Shown here: positions 7,103 through 15,435 of the stretch, in pieces | How the letters are laid out: every line of letters starts with the position of its first letter | Numbering within the stretch: the first letter of the stretch is position 1 | Source: Deltaproteobacteria bacterium | Lineage (GTDB): Bacteria > Desulfobacterota > Desulfuromonadia > Desulfuromonadales > Geopsychrobacteraceae | Assembly (NCBI GenBank): GCA_024279255.1 | Contig: JAJRRT010000055.1 | Coordinates: 1-36,153 of the forward strand | Length of the DNA: 36,153 nucleotides | Direction of reading: 5' to 3' | The notes under the pieces: model-generated | What the model was told of the DNA's origin: nothing | The model's database searches: none | The model's input: only the letters and a program-made list of their open reading frames with translations | Position numbers and translations under genes: made by a program

Positions 7103-7927
7103 ATGTTTGAGATTCAAAGAATTATAGAGACCGCCCTGCAGGAAGATATCGGCCTTGGTGATATAACCACCGAAGTGACGATTGCTCCAGAAGCCATGGC
7201 GCGGGCTGAGCTGGTTGCCAAGGAAGACTTTGTTCTGTCTGGAATTGATGTTGCCGGTCGGGTTTTTCAGACGGTTAATCCTGCGGTCGATTTCGAAAAG
7301 TTATTGCAGGATGGTTGCAAGGTGCGCAAGGGCGAAGTCCTGGCCTGGTTGCGGGGTCCAGCAGCCAGTTTGCTGCAGGGAGAGCGTGTTGCTCTGAATT
7401 TGATGCAAAGGATGAGTGCCATCGCCAGTCTTACCAGCCGCTATGTCGCGGCCGTAACGGGGACCAAGGCGGTGATTGTCGATACTAGAAAAACAGTACC
7501 CGGGTTGCGGGTTCTTGATAAGTATTCGGTGCGTATGGGGGGTGGTCGAAATCACCGGATCGGTTTGTTTGACGGTGTGTTGATCAAGGAGAACCATGTT
7601 GCTGCTGCCGGTGGAATCGGTGAGGCGATAACACGCGCACGTCAGAAGTTGCCACATACTCTGAAAATTGAAATTGAAACGCGTAACCTTGATGAAGTCC
7701 AGCTGGCACTGGCTGCTGGTGCCGACATCATTATGCTCGACAATATGAGTTTTGAAGAGATGCGTCAGGCAGTCGTATTGATTGATGGGCGAGCTTTGGT
7801 TGAGGCTTCCGGTGGAGTCAACCTCGAAACGGTTGCGGATATTGCTGCCACCGGGGTCGATATCATCTCCGTTGGAGCCTTGACCCATTCGATCAGTGCT
7901 GCTGATATTTCCATGTTGTTTGATTGA
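7103..7927 (+). CDS. nadC: Nicotinate-nucleotide pyrophosphorylase (quinolinate phosphoribosyltransferase)
   Basis: NadC converts quinolinate and PRPP to nicotinate mononucleotide, CO2 and pyrophosphate in de novo NAD synthesis, in the cytoplasm. The 274-residue length is normal. Landmarks are ALQEDIGLGDITTE at the N terminus, NLMQRMSAIAS, DTRKTVPGLRVLDKYSVR, the GGGRNHRIGL phosphoribosyl-binding segment and IKENH, followed by the barrel strands EIETRNLDEV, IMLDNM and VEASGGV. The ATG at 7103 has a GGAG ribosome binding site. It is the first gene of a plus-strand series and is followed closely by birA. Confidence 0.96.
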   Translation: MFEIQRIIETALQEDIGLGDITTEVTIAPEAMARAELVAKEDFVLSGIDVAGRVFQTVNPAVDFEKLLQDGCKVRKGEVLAWLRGPAASLLQGERVALNLMQRMSAIASLTSRYVAAVTGTKAVIVDTRKTVPGLRVLDKYSVRMGGGRNHRIGLFDGVLIKENHVAAAGGIGEAITRARQKLPHTLKIEIETRNLDEVQLALAAGADIIMLDNMSFEEMRQAVVLIDGRALVEASGGVNLETVADIAATGVDIISVGALTHSISAADISMLFD

Positions 7928-7929
7928 AA

Positions 7930-7965
7930 CTCCCACTTCTCCAGGTGGGGGTATTTGTGTTTGTC
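7930..7965 (+). terminator. Weak hairpin between nadC and birA
   Basis: CTCCCAC (7930-7936) pairs with GTGGGGG (7945-7951), including one G-T wobble, around an 8-nt loop. A moderately T-rich tract (TATTTGTGTTTGT) follows. It may be a partial terminator, but the broken T-run makes this doubtful. Confidence 0.35.
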
Positions 7966-7987
7966 ATTGATTTTGTCAGGAGTCGAT

Positions 7988-8968
7988 TTGACCACACGTG
8001 AACGGATCATCAGCCTGTTTAGAAGCCGTCCCGGTGAATATATTCCCGGACAGGAGATCTGCAGCGCCTTACAAGTATCTCGAGCTGCGGTCTGGAAACA
8101 GGTTGAACAATTACGCGATCTTGGTTTTGAAATCGAAGCAAGTCGCGCCCGTGGATACCGCCTGCTTGAATCACCCGACCTCCTGTTACCCGCCGATATA
8201 GGCTCCGACCTCAACACCCTGTTGGTCGGGCGACAAATCCACTGTGAAAAAGAGATCACCTCGACCAATCAGCTTGCGCAAAAGATGGCTGCTGAGGGGG
8301 CGTCTGAAGGTCTGGTCGTCTTGGCTGAAACGCAAACGGCTGGCCGCGGCCGCATGGGACGACGCTGGGAGTCGCCCGCCGAGGTTAATGTCTACTGCTC
8401 TATCCTGCTCAAGCCACAGATTCCACCTCGGCAGGCGCCGCAATTGACTTTTCTCTCGGCTGTTGCCACTGCTGAAGTTCTCACGGAACTCTACGGTATA
8501 GATGCCAGAGTCAAATGGCCCAACGACATTCTGGTTGGTGGGCGCAAAATTGCGGGCCTTTTAAATGAGCTCAGTGCTGAGACCGAGCAGATTCACGCCC
8601 TGGTGCTGGGGATTGGTATCAATGTCAATATGACTGTCGATCAGTTTCCTGATGAACTACGTTATCCGGCGACCTCAGTAAGAATCGAAACCGGAGAGCT
8701 TCATCTGCGGCTACCGTTGGTCAGGTTGCTGATTCAGAGAATCGATCTCCTTTATACAGAATTCCTTGAAGATGGTTTTGCTCCCTTGCGCAGACGTTGG
8801 GAAGCTCTTTTCGATCTGCTCGATCGTCAGGTCGAAGTTGATCTTGGTCAGCGAACAATCTCAGGAGTGGTCGGCGGATTAGAGCCTGATGGAGCTCTTA
8901 AATTGTTTTTGCCGGATGGCAGTGTTGAGCGCGTTGTGGCGGGGGATGTCAGGCCCATAGGCCGGTGA
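7988..8968 (+). CDS. birA: Bifunctional biotin-[acetyl-CoA-carboxylase] ligase / biotin operon repressor
   Basis: BirA attaches biotin to carboxylase carrier domains through biotinyl-AMP. The N terminus here carries a helix-turn-helix (SALQVSRAAVWKQVEQLRDL), so this is the DNA-binding class that can also repress biotin genes. Catalytic motifs are GRGRMGRRWESP, VKWPNDILV and KIAGLLNEL. A short C-terminal SH3-like domain follows. I chose TTG at 7988 because AGGAG lies 5 nt upstream and the protein then begins LTTRERIISLF. The open frame extends to another TTG at 7955 without a comparable ribosome binding site. The product is 326 residues. Confidence 0.93.
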   Translation: MTTRERIISLFRSRPGEYIPGQEICSALQVSRAAVWKQVEQLRDLGFEIEASRARGYRLLESPDLLLPADIGSDLNTLLVGRQIHCEKEITSTNQLAQKMAAEGASEGLVVLAETQTAGRGRMGRRWESPAEVNVYCSILLKPQIPPRQAPQLTFLSAVATAEVLTELYGIDARVKWPNDILVGGRKIAGLLNELSAETEQIHALVLGIGINVNMTVDQFPDELRYPATSVRIETGELHLRLPLVRLLIQRIDLLYTEFLEDGFAPLRRRWEALFDLLDRQVEVDLGQRTISGVVGGLEPDGALKLFLPDGSVERVVAGDVRPIGR

Positions 8969-8989
8969 GATGTGAATCGCGAACCCTTC

Positions 8990-9042
8990 AGGCGCGAAAA
9001 ATACTTGAACTTCGAGCTTCGCGTTTCGCGCCTCGAGTTTTT
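8990..9042 (+). terminator. Overlapping inverted repeats and possible terminator between birA and coaX
   Basis: Two alternative hairpins share bases. AGGCGCGAAA (8990-8999) pairs perfectly with TTTCGCGCCT (9024-9033). TTCGAG (9011-9016) plus CGCG (9020-9023) can instead pair with CGCG (9027-9030) plus CTCGAG (9032-9037), followed by TTTTT at 9038-9042. The second form has the shape of an intrinsic terminator sitting directly before the coaX ribosome binding region. Confidence 0.5.
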
Positions 9043-9059
9043 ATGGAGTAACTGATTTT

Positions 9060-9824
9060 ATGCTTCTGGTAATTGACGTTGGTAACAGCAATACGGTGCT
9101 TGGCGTTTATCGTGATGACAGCTTGGTGTGTGATTGGCGTATTGCGACCGATAAAGATCGCACTGTCGACGAATACGCAATTTTGGTGCATAACCTGTTT
9201 GAGCTTGCGCAGATGAAGTTTGAACAGCTTTCCGCTGTGATCATCTCCTGTGTCGTGCCGCCGATGTTGAACAGTCTGGAGACTCTCTGCTGCAAGTATT
9301 TTAAACTTGTCCCGCTGGTAGTTGGTCCCGGAGTCAAGACCGGGATGCCTATACAGTATGACAATCCGAAAGAGGTCGGAGCTGATCGGATAGTCAACGC
9401 CGTCGCTGCTTTCGATCGCTGGCAATGTGGGATGATAGTCGTGGATTTCGGGACTGCGACGACCTTTGATGTCATCTCTTCTGCAGGCGAGTATCAAGGG
9501 GGTGCAATCGCCCCAGGTGTAGGTATCTCTGCTGAGGCGTTGTTCGCTCGTGCCAGCAAGTTGCCGCGCGTTGAATTCAGTCGACCATCTCAGGTTGTCG
9601 CTAAAAATACCATCAGTAGCATGCAGGCTGGAATATTCTACGGTTATGTTGGGCTGGTCGAGGGGATCGTCACGCGCATTCAAGAGGAGGTTGGACGACC
9701 TCTCAAGGTCATTGCGACGGGTGGGCTGGCAGCATCGATTGCTGAGGCAAGTGCTATGATTGACAGTGTTGAGCCTTTTTTGACTCTCGAAGGTTTGCGG
9801 ATAATTTATCAGCGTAACAGCTGA
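9060..9824 (+). CDS. coaX: Type III pantothenate kinase
   Basis: CoaX phosphorylates pantothenate, the first step of coenzyme A synthesis, and belongs to the ASKHA superfamily. The 254-residue length fits. Landmarks are [17 protein letters not shown] (phosphate-binding loop at the N terminus), [25 protein letters not shown] and [11 protein letters not shown]. The start ATG at 9060 lies about 11 nt after GGAG, slightly long. It commonly neighbours birA in bacteria, which supports both calls. Confidence 0.95.
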   Translation: MLLVIDVGNSNTVLGVYRDDSLVCDWRIATDKDRTVDEYAILVHNLFELAQMKFEQLSAVIISCVVPPMLNSLETLCCKYFKLVPLVVGPGVKTGMPIQYDNPKEVGADRIVNAVAAFDRWQCGMIVVDFGTATTFDVISSAGEYQGGAIAPGVGISAEALFARASKLPRVEFSRPSQVVAKNTISSMQAGIFYGYVGLVEGIVTRIQEEVGRPLKVIATGGLAASIAEASAMIDSVEPFLTLEGLRIIYQRNS

Positions 9825-9947
9825 TAATCTATCCTGATTGATGTCTTTTGTGAAAAAACTGACGGCTTGAAGTGACCCTGTCCTGAGTGTCGGTCCGCGT
9901 TAGCAATCGACACCAAGGATCCCCTTTATTGTTGCAAAGGAACGAGC

Positions 9948-12023
9948 ATGGGCAAATATGATACGACGACGTTGAGAAACCTTGGCATTGTTGCACACAA
10001 CAGTGCCGGTAAAACCTCCTTGGTCGAAGCGATGTTGTTTGATACCGGGATGAACAAAAAACTCGGCAAGGTGACTGAAGGCTCATCCTCTATGGATTTC
10101 GAGGAAGAGGAGATCAAGCGTGGCATGACGCTGGGGGCCAGTCTTAATCACTGTGTCTGGAACGGTCATAATCTGAATATTGTCGATACGCCCGGAGTCA
10201 GTAACTTTCTGCATGATACACGTCGTTGTTTGCGCGTGCTTGGTGGCGCGGTTGTGATCGTCTCGGCTATCTCCGGGGTAAAGTCGCAGACGCGCAAGAT
10301 TTGGGAGTGGTGCGACAAGTTCGAGGTTCCGCGGATCGCCTTTGTGAATAAAATGGATCGCGAACGAGCGGACTTTTTAAAAGCTGTTGATGATATGGAA
10401 AAATCATTGGGTGCCCGTAGCGCTATCGTTACCATGCCGATCGGGGCCGAAGAGGATTTTCGGGGCACGATCGATCTGGTCAGGATGAAGGCCCGGCTCT
10501 ATGAATTCGATGAGACCGGCACCTATGAAGAGGTCGATATCCCGGCAGAGCTCCTTGACGAAGCGCAACGTCTACGTGCGCAACTGGTTGAAACCGTCGC
10601 TGAAGCTGATGATGTTTTGATGGAAAAATACCTCGAGGATGAAGACCTCAGCGAAGCTGAGCTTTTGAGTGGTCTGCGTGAGGGAACCCTGACCGGCGTC
10701 TTTACTCCGGTTTTCTGTGGAAGTGCTCTGGCAAATGTCGGTGTGCGTCAGTTGCTCGATTATATCGTTGCCTGCCTGCCATCACCTGTCGACAAAGGGA
10801 CTCAAACCGGAACCATCCCAGACAAGGATGAGATGGCCGAGCGTCAACCGAGTGAAGATGAGCCCTTCTCGGGGATGGTTTTTAAGACAATCAACGATCC
10901 CTATGCCGGTAAACTTAGTATGGTCCGGGTCTATTCCGGGACTCTGCTGCCTGACAGCAATGTGCTCAATCCGAATCGTGATGAAAAGGAACGGGTCGGG
11001 CATATCTTTATGATGGCCGGCAAAGAACAGCAGGATGTGAAATCTGCAGTGACTGGCGATATCGTCGCCCTGCCGAAACTGAAATACACGGCAACCGGAG
11101 ATACTCTCTGTGATGTCCAGAAGCCGATCATTTATGAACCTCTTGTCCCATTGAAGCCGATTATCTCCTTCGCAATTGAACCTGTTAAGAAAGGGGATGA
11201 AGATAAAATTTACACCGGCTTGCAAAAATTGATGGAAGAAGACCCGACCTTGCGTGTGATCCGGGACGAAGAAACCCATGAGATGGTTCTCGCCGGAATG
11301 GGGCAGGTTCACCTTGAGGTCGCGGTTGAACGTCTTAAACGCAAATATGGTGCAAATGTCACTTTGAGGGAACCGAAAGTCCCTTATCGTGAGACGATTC
11401 GTGCCAGTGCCGAAGTTCAGGGGAAACATAAAAAACAATCTGGCGGACGTGGCCAATTTGGTGATGTCTGGATTAAGGTTGAGCCTATGCCACGGGGTGG
11501 TGGATTCGAATTCGTCGACAAGGTGGTCGGCGGATCGGTTCCGCGAAACTATATCCATGCGGTTGAAAAAGGTGTCATTGAGGCATTGAGGTCTGGTCCA
11601 TTAACTTCCAGTCAGTTGGTTGATCTGAGGGTCACTCTGTATGATGGGTCACATCATTCGGTCGACTCATCTGAGATGGCCTTTAAAATAGCCGGTTCTC
11701 TCGCTGTTAAAAAAGCCATGGAAACTTGTAAGCCGATACTGCTTGAGCCGATTATGAGTATGGAAATCACGGTTCCGGATGAATGCATGGGAGATGTGAT
11801 TGGTGACCTGAACTCACGGCGCGGTAAGGTCAATGGCGTAGAGCCACAGGCGAATGCTCAAACGATTCGAGCCGAGGTGCCAATGTCTGAGGTGCTGCGT
11901 TATGCGCCAGAACTGCGCTCAATGACTTCTGATCGCGGGATGTTTTCAATGGAATTTGACAAGTATGAAGATGTGCCGTCTCATCAGACGGCTAAAATAT
12001 TAGCTGATATTGGAAACGGCTGA
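9948..12023 (+). CDS. Elongation factor G-like translational GTPase (EF-G paralogue)
   Basis: This 691-residue protein has the full EF-G domain order: GTP-binding domain, domain II, and domains III-V with the GGRGQFGDVWIKVEP segment of domain IV. The GTPase motifs are AHNSAGKTS (residues 16-24), DTPG and NKMD. The canonical EF-G P-loop is AHIDAGKTT, so the IDA to NSA change, and a switch I region reading DFEEEEIKRGMTL, mark it as a divergent paralogue rather than the housekeeping fusA product. The neighbouring genes are not the str operon (rpsL-rpsG-fusA-tuf), consistent with this. Its cellular role is unknown to me; ribosome rescue, recycling or stress translation are possible. The ATG follows AAAGGAACGAGC. 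Confidence 0.88.
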   Translation: MGKYDTTTLRNLGIVAHNSAGKTSLVEAMLFDTGMNKKLGKVTEGSSSMDFEEEEIKRGMTLGASLNHCVWNGHNLNIVDTPGVSNFLHDTRRCLRVLGGAVVIVSAISGVKSQTRKIWEWCDKFEVPRIAFVNKMDRERADFLKAVDDMEKSLGARSAIVTMPIGAEEDFRGTIDLVRMKARLYEFDETGTYEEVDIPAELLDEAQRLRAQLVETVAEADDVLMEKYLEDEDLSEAELLSGLREGTLTGVFTPVFCGSALANVGVRQLLDYIVACLPSPVDKGTQTGTIPDKDEMAERQPSEDEPFSGMVFKTINDPYAGKLSMVRVYSGTLLPDSNVLNPNRDEKERVGHIFMMAGKEQQDVKSAVTGDIVALPKLKYTATGDTLCDVQKPIIYEPLVPLKPIISFAIEPVKKGDEDKIYTGLQKLMEEDPTLRVIRDEETHEMVLAGMGQVHLEVAVERLKRKYGANVTLREPKVPYRETIRASAEVQGKHKKQSGGRGQFGDVWIKVEPMPRGGGFEFVDKVVGGSVPRNYIHAVEKGVIEALRSGPLTSSQLVDLRVTLYDGSHHSVDSSEMAFKIAGSLAVKKAMETCKPILLEPIMSMEITVPDECMGDVIGDLNSRRGKVNGVEPQANAQTIRAEVPMSEVLRYAPELRSMTSDRGMFSMEFDKYEDVPSHQTAKILADIGNG

Positions 12024-12101
12024 CATTGCCGCATCACCTGTTGAATCAGGGGGAGCGAACAGAATATTCAGAGTCGTTTGCTATTTAAAAGGAGAGGTTG
12101 C

Positions 12102-12905
12102 ATGAATGATGGAGGGCTAGAGTCGGAGTCTGAAAGTTTTGTTGACGATCCGGCAGGGAATGTCGAGAAAGAGATTCCGCCGAATAGAGGGGGAGGTTCG
12201 CGGCTTTTTATCCTTTTATTAATCGTAGTTGGGGCGGCTGGCGCAGGTTTTTATCTATTTGGGCAAGAGTTGTTTGTTTCAGATACGCCCGTTGCGCAAC
12301 TGAAGTCAAAAAAGCCTGAAAAGATAAAAATGCCCATACGGACTCAACCTGCAGAATCTTCTGAAGGAGTAAAAGAAGAGGTTGTGTCACTGGAAAAGGT
12401 TGCAGCAGTTGTTACCCCACCTGCCGCTGCAAAAGTCACCCGGCCAGCAGTAGCAAGTTTTGCTCTGACGGCAGGCAGCTTTCTGTATAGAAATAGTCTA
12501 GAGCAGGCGAGGGCTCTCATTGAAAAGCTGGGTTATAAGGTGGATTCGAGCCAAAGTATGGAGCCACATGAAGTTACCCGTTTACGGGTTGGATTGTATG
12601 GCAGGCCATTAGCCGAAAAGCGTCTGGCAGAAGTGAAAAGAATTTCTGATGGGGCTTTTATTGTCGCTGAGGAGGGGAAGTTTGCCGTCTATGCCGGATC
12701 CTTTCTCTCTCTTGATAAGGCACGGCGTCTGGCCGATATGCTTTATCAGAAGGGGGTTAGAGTTGACGAACGGCAGGTGAAGGTCGACTTGCCGCGCACA
12801 ACTCTTCGTTTCGGCGAGTTTGTCGAACGTTCTGAAGCTCGGAAAATTATGAAGAAGCTTGAAAAGATGGGCATGGAAAAACTGCAAATTGTTCCGTTTA
12901 AATAA
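12102..12905 (+). CDS. Single-pass membrane protein with SPOR-like repeats
   Basis: The 267-residue product has an acidic cytoplasmic N terminus and one transmembrane segment (RLFILLLIVVGAAGAGFYLF). A Pro/Lys/Val-rich linker leads to a periplasmic region with two SPOR-like units. The first begins FALTAGSFLYRNSLEQARAL and the second FAVYAGSFLSLDKARRLADM. SPOR domains bind denuded peptidoglycan and often act at the division septum. ATG at 12102 is chosen over an upstream in-frame start at 12078 because AAGGAG lies just before it. The domain assignment is from the repeated G-S-F and Leu/Ala pattern and is moderately secure. Confidence 0.75.
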   Translation: MNDGGLESESESFVDDPAGNVEKEIPPNRGGGSRLFILLLIVVGAAGAGFYLFGQELFVSDTPVAQLKSKKPEKIKMPIRTQPAESSEGVKEEVVSLEKVAAVVTPPAAAKVTRPAVASFALTAGSFLYRNSLEQARALIEKLGYKVDSSQSMEPHEVTRLRVGLYGRPLAEKRLAEVKRISDGAFIVAEEGKFAVYAGSFLSLDKARRLADMLYQKGVRVDERQVKVDLPRTTLRFGEFVERSEARKIMKKLEKMGMEKLQIVPFK

Positions 12906-12948
12906 GTCCATTTTATCCAAGTAGGTGTGAGCTAAAGGTTGTTTTAGA

Positions 12949-13974
12949 TTGAGTGATCACGAAGAAAAAAATATCAAGTTCAAGGTGCCCAGCGACGTAG
13001 CCAAGATTATGAAGCAATGGGGTGGCCACAGCGTTAAGCTTGCTGCCGCTCGAGGCGCTCTGCCGATGTCTGGGCCAAACCTGGTAACAGTGCTGTTTAT
13101 TTTCTACTATGGTGAAGATAAGGAACTGAAGGCTGAGGCGCTTAATACTCTGAAGGATTTGTCCCCAGGAATCCTCAAATCCGTTTGTATCAAGGCCGAT
13201 ATTCACCCTGAAATTCTCGATCTCCTTGCGCGTCTTCATTTTACTGATATGCGAGTCATGGAACCTCTTTTGACCAACCGTATGGTTGGACTTAAAACTC
13301 TTCACTTTGTTGCGGAACATGCCTCTGGTGATGTCCTCGACCTGTTGGCCAGTAATGATATCGCCATACGGCAAGATAAATTGCTTCGAATTCTGATTAT
13401 CAACAATCCGCACGCCGATAAAGTTACGAAAATTCGATTAGGGTGGAAAGAAGAGGTCATAAGTCCTGTTCCTGAGAAGGTTGCAGAACCGGTCGAGGAA
13501 AAACCTTCACGGGCTGATAAAAAAAAGGCGGCACCGGAAGATGAGGAAGAGTTTGATCTTTCAACGTTGTCGAAATATCAACAACTACTCGATATGCCGG
13601 TCGCTGAAAAAATCAAAATGGCCCTGACGGGCGATAAAGAATGGCGGTCTCTGTTGATCCGTGAAGCAAACAAGTTGGTCAGTTCTGCAGTCTTGAAAAA
13701 TCCACGCATCAATGAAGCTGAAGTGCTGATGGTTGCAAAAAATCGCGCTACTAGCGAGGATTTAATCCGAATCATTCTTCTCAATCGTGAATGGGTCAAA
13801 AACTATGATATGAAAAAAGCATTGATTGTGCATCCGCGTACCCCGCTGCAAAATGCAATGCGATTCATGACTTTTTTGACTGAAAAAGATATTAAGGACC
13901 TGGCCAAGAGCCGCAATGTCACGCAGGCGGTTGTTAATAACGCTCGTCGAATATTGATGACTAAAAAGCACTGA
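12949..13974 (+). CDS. Unrecognised helical protein
   Basis: I do not recognise a named family. The 341-residue product is soluble and largely helical. The N-terminal half (residues 1-165) has short leucine-rich helical units resembling HEAT/ARM-like repeats (LKDLSPGILKSV, LARLHFTDMRVMEPLLTN). A charged Lys/Glu/Pro linker (about 170-200) follows. The C-terminal half has repeated patterns such as LVSSAVLKNPRINEAEVL and LIRIILLNREWVKNYDMK, probably another helical repeat array. The start is a TTG at 12949, with only a weak AAAGG about 10 nt upstream. It follows the SPOR-like gene by 43 nt and may be co-transcribed. No catalytic motif is evident, so a scaffold or adaptor role is possible. Confidence 0.8.
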   Translation: MSDHEEKNIKFKVPSDVAKIMKQWGGHSVKLAAARGALPMSGPNLVTVLFIFYYGEDKELKAEALNTLKDLSPGILKSVCIKADIHPEILDLLARLHFTDMRVMEPLLTNRMVGLKTLHFVAEHASGDVLDLLASNDIAIRQDKLLRILIINNPHADKVTKIRLGWKEEVISPVPEKVAEPVEEKPSRADKKKAAPEDEEEFDLSTLSKYQQLLDMPVAEKIKMALTGDKEWRSLLIREANKLVSSAVLKNPRINEAEVLMVAKNRATSEDLIRIILLNREWVKNYDMKKALIVHPRTPLQNAMRFMTFLTEKDIKDLAKSRNVTQAVVNNARRILMTKKH

Positions 13975-13999
13975 AGTTAAATCGTGGAGAGTTTAAACT

Positions 14000-14518
14000 A
14001 TGAGCAGTGAAGGATTCACTATTGGTGTATTGACCCTTTCTGACAAAGGTTCGCGTGGTGAACGTGAGGATGTTAGCGGGGTCTTGGTTGGTGAAATGGT
14101 TCGGTCGCTTGGTTTGGTTGCTCGCTACCAGATTATCCCCGATGATGTTGAAACGATTGTTTTGACTCTTTGTCGATGGTCTGATGAGGTTGGGCTTGAT
14201 CTGATAATAACTACCGGTGGAACCGGGTTGACTCCGCGTGATGTCACCCCGCAAGCGACAGCCAGAGTTCTGGATTATGAAATTCCCGGCATGGCTGAGG
14301 CGATGCGGGCAGCCAGTCTGAAAAAAACACCACATGCCATGTTGTCGCGCGCCCTTGTCGGGGTCCGTTCAAATTCGTTAATTGTCAACCTTCCGGGCAG
14401 CCCCAAGGCTGCCAAAGAAAACCTTGAAGTCCTGATGCCGGCATTAGTTCACGCTTTGGCAAAACTCAAGGGCGACCCCTCAGACTGTGCGATCAGCGAA
14501 GAGCCTGTTAAGCTGTAA
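14000..14518 (+). CDS. MogA/MoaB-family molybdenum cofactor protein
   Basis: This 172-residue protein belongs to the MoaB/MogA family, which adenylylates molybdopterin before molybdenum insertion. Landmarks are VLTLSDKGSRGEREDVSG at the N terminus, LIITTGGTGLTPRDVTPQAT and NLPGSPKAAKENL. It is cytoplasmic and single-domain. ATG at 14000 has GGAGAG upstream, 25 nt after the preceding gene. MogA and MoaB cannot be separated confidently here, so no symbol is given. No other molybdopterin gene is in the window. Confidence 0.93.
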   Translation: MSSEGFTIGVLTLSDKGSRGEREDVSGVLVGEMVRSLGLVARYQIIPDDVETIVLTLCRWSDEVGLDLIITTGGTGLTPRDVTPQATARVLDYEIPGMAEAMRAASLKKTPHAMLSRALVGVRSNSLIVNLPGSPKAAKENLEVLMPALVHALAKLKGDPSDCAISEEPVKL

Positions 14519-14586
14519 GACAGCCCTTCTTTTATCGAGGTGTAGGCGGCAGGTTGTGAAGAATTTTTATTGTTTAAGGACCGTAG

Positions 14587-15288
14587 ATGGATTTTCCGTT
14601 ATTAGCAGGGCTGGAATATCAAACGACAATTCTTCTTAAGCTGCTCCTTGCCGCTTTTCTTGGCGCACTTGTTGGCTTGGAGCGTGAGGTCCATGGACGT
14701 CCGGCCGGATTTCGCACTCATCTGCTTGTAACTGTTGGTGCTTGTTTGATGACAGTGATCTCTGAACATTATTTTATCAAATTTAATTCTTTCGATAGCA
14801 GTTCTGCTCTTCGGCTTGACCCTGGACGTGTAACCGCGCAAATTGTAACGGGTATCGGTTTTCTGGGTGCAGGAGTTATCCTTAAAGACGGCCAGACTGT
14901 TCGTGGGTTGACAACCGCAGCCTGCCTCTGGGTCGCTGCGGGCATCGGCATGGCGATCGGTGTTGGGCTCTATCTTCCCGGTATCGTAGTTACCCTTCTT
15001 AGTTTGCTCAGTTTACTGGTTCTTAAGCGTTTTGAACGTTTTTTCAGGCGTGATCGCTACCGTACGATGATCATCAACGCCGCCGAAGGTTCGCTTTCGC
15101 GCAGTGAGTTGATTACGATTCTGGATGAACATGGATTGCGCATGGTTGATTTTTCTATGGATCGTGATTGTGTGAATGGTGAAGTTCGTTTTGATATTGT
15201 TGTCGTTCAGCCCGAAAATGTTCCAGGTGAAGAGTTAGCCAATACTATCGCTGAATTAGATCAGGTGAATCGGGTTCGTTTCCGCTAG
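14587..15288 (+). CDS. MgtC/SapB-family inner membrane protein
   Basis: The 233-residue product has the MgtC family core: FLGALVGLEREVHGRPAGFR, then THLLVTVGACLM, VTAQIVTGIGFLGAGVILKD and VRGLTTAACLWVAAGIGMAI. Four to five membrane segments are expected. A soluble C-terminal domain of about 80 residues follows and may be ACT-like. Family members are linked to magnesium limitation, intracellular survival and control of the F1Fo ATPase, but the biochemical activity is not settled. It starts with ATG at 14587. Confidence 0.9.
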   Translation: MDFPLLAGLEYQTTILLKLLLAAFLGALVGLEREVHGRPAGFRTHLLVTVGACLMTVISEHYFIKFNSFDSSSALRLDPGRVTAQIVTGIGFLGAGVILKDGQTVRGLTTAACLWVAAGIGMAIGVGLYLPGIVVTLLSLLSLLVLKRFERFFRRDRYRTMIINAAEGSLSRSELITILDEHGLRMVDFSMDRDCVNGEVRFDIVVVQPENVPGEELANTIAELDQVNRVRFR

Positions 15289-15435
15289 AAATCTGTATAA
15301 TCTATGCGGGTCGATGCATGTCGATGATGGTTTGCCCAACACCTATGATAAAGAGGACATAAGCTGTAAGCAGAAAGAGAATCAGTCTTTAAGGACAGGA
15401 ATAGCCGTACGAGCCATTTTTACCGGAGGTTTTTT

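Noticed and set aside
8988..9683. 231-codon minus-strand frame opposite coaX
   Set aside because: It is a shadow of coaX, whose conserved kinase motifs define the real coding strand.
15289..15435. Possible riboswitch or strong promoter before the REC-PilZ gene
   Set aside because: A TATAAT lies at 15296-15301, but no matching -35 box is present and no known aptamer core could be recognised.
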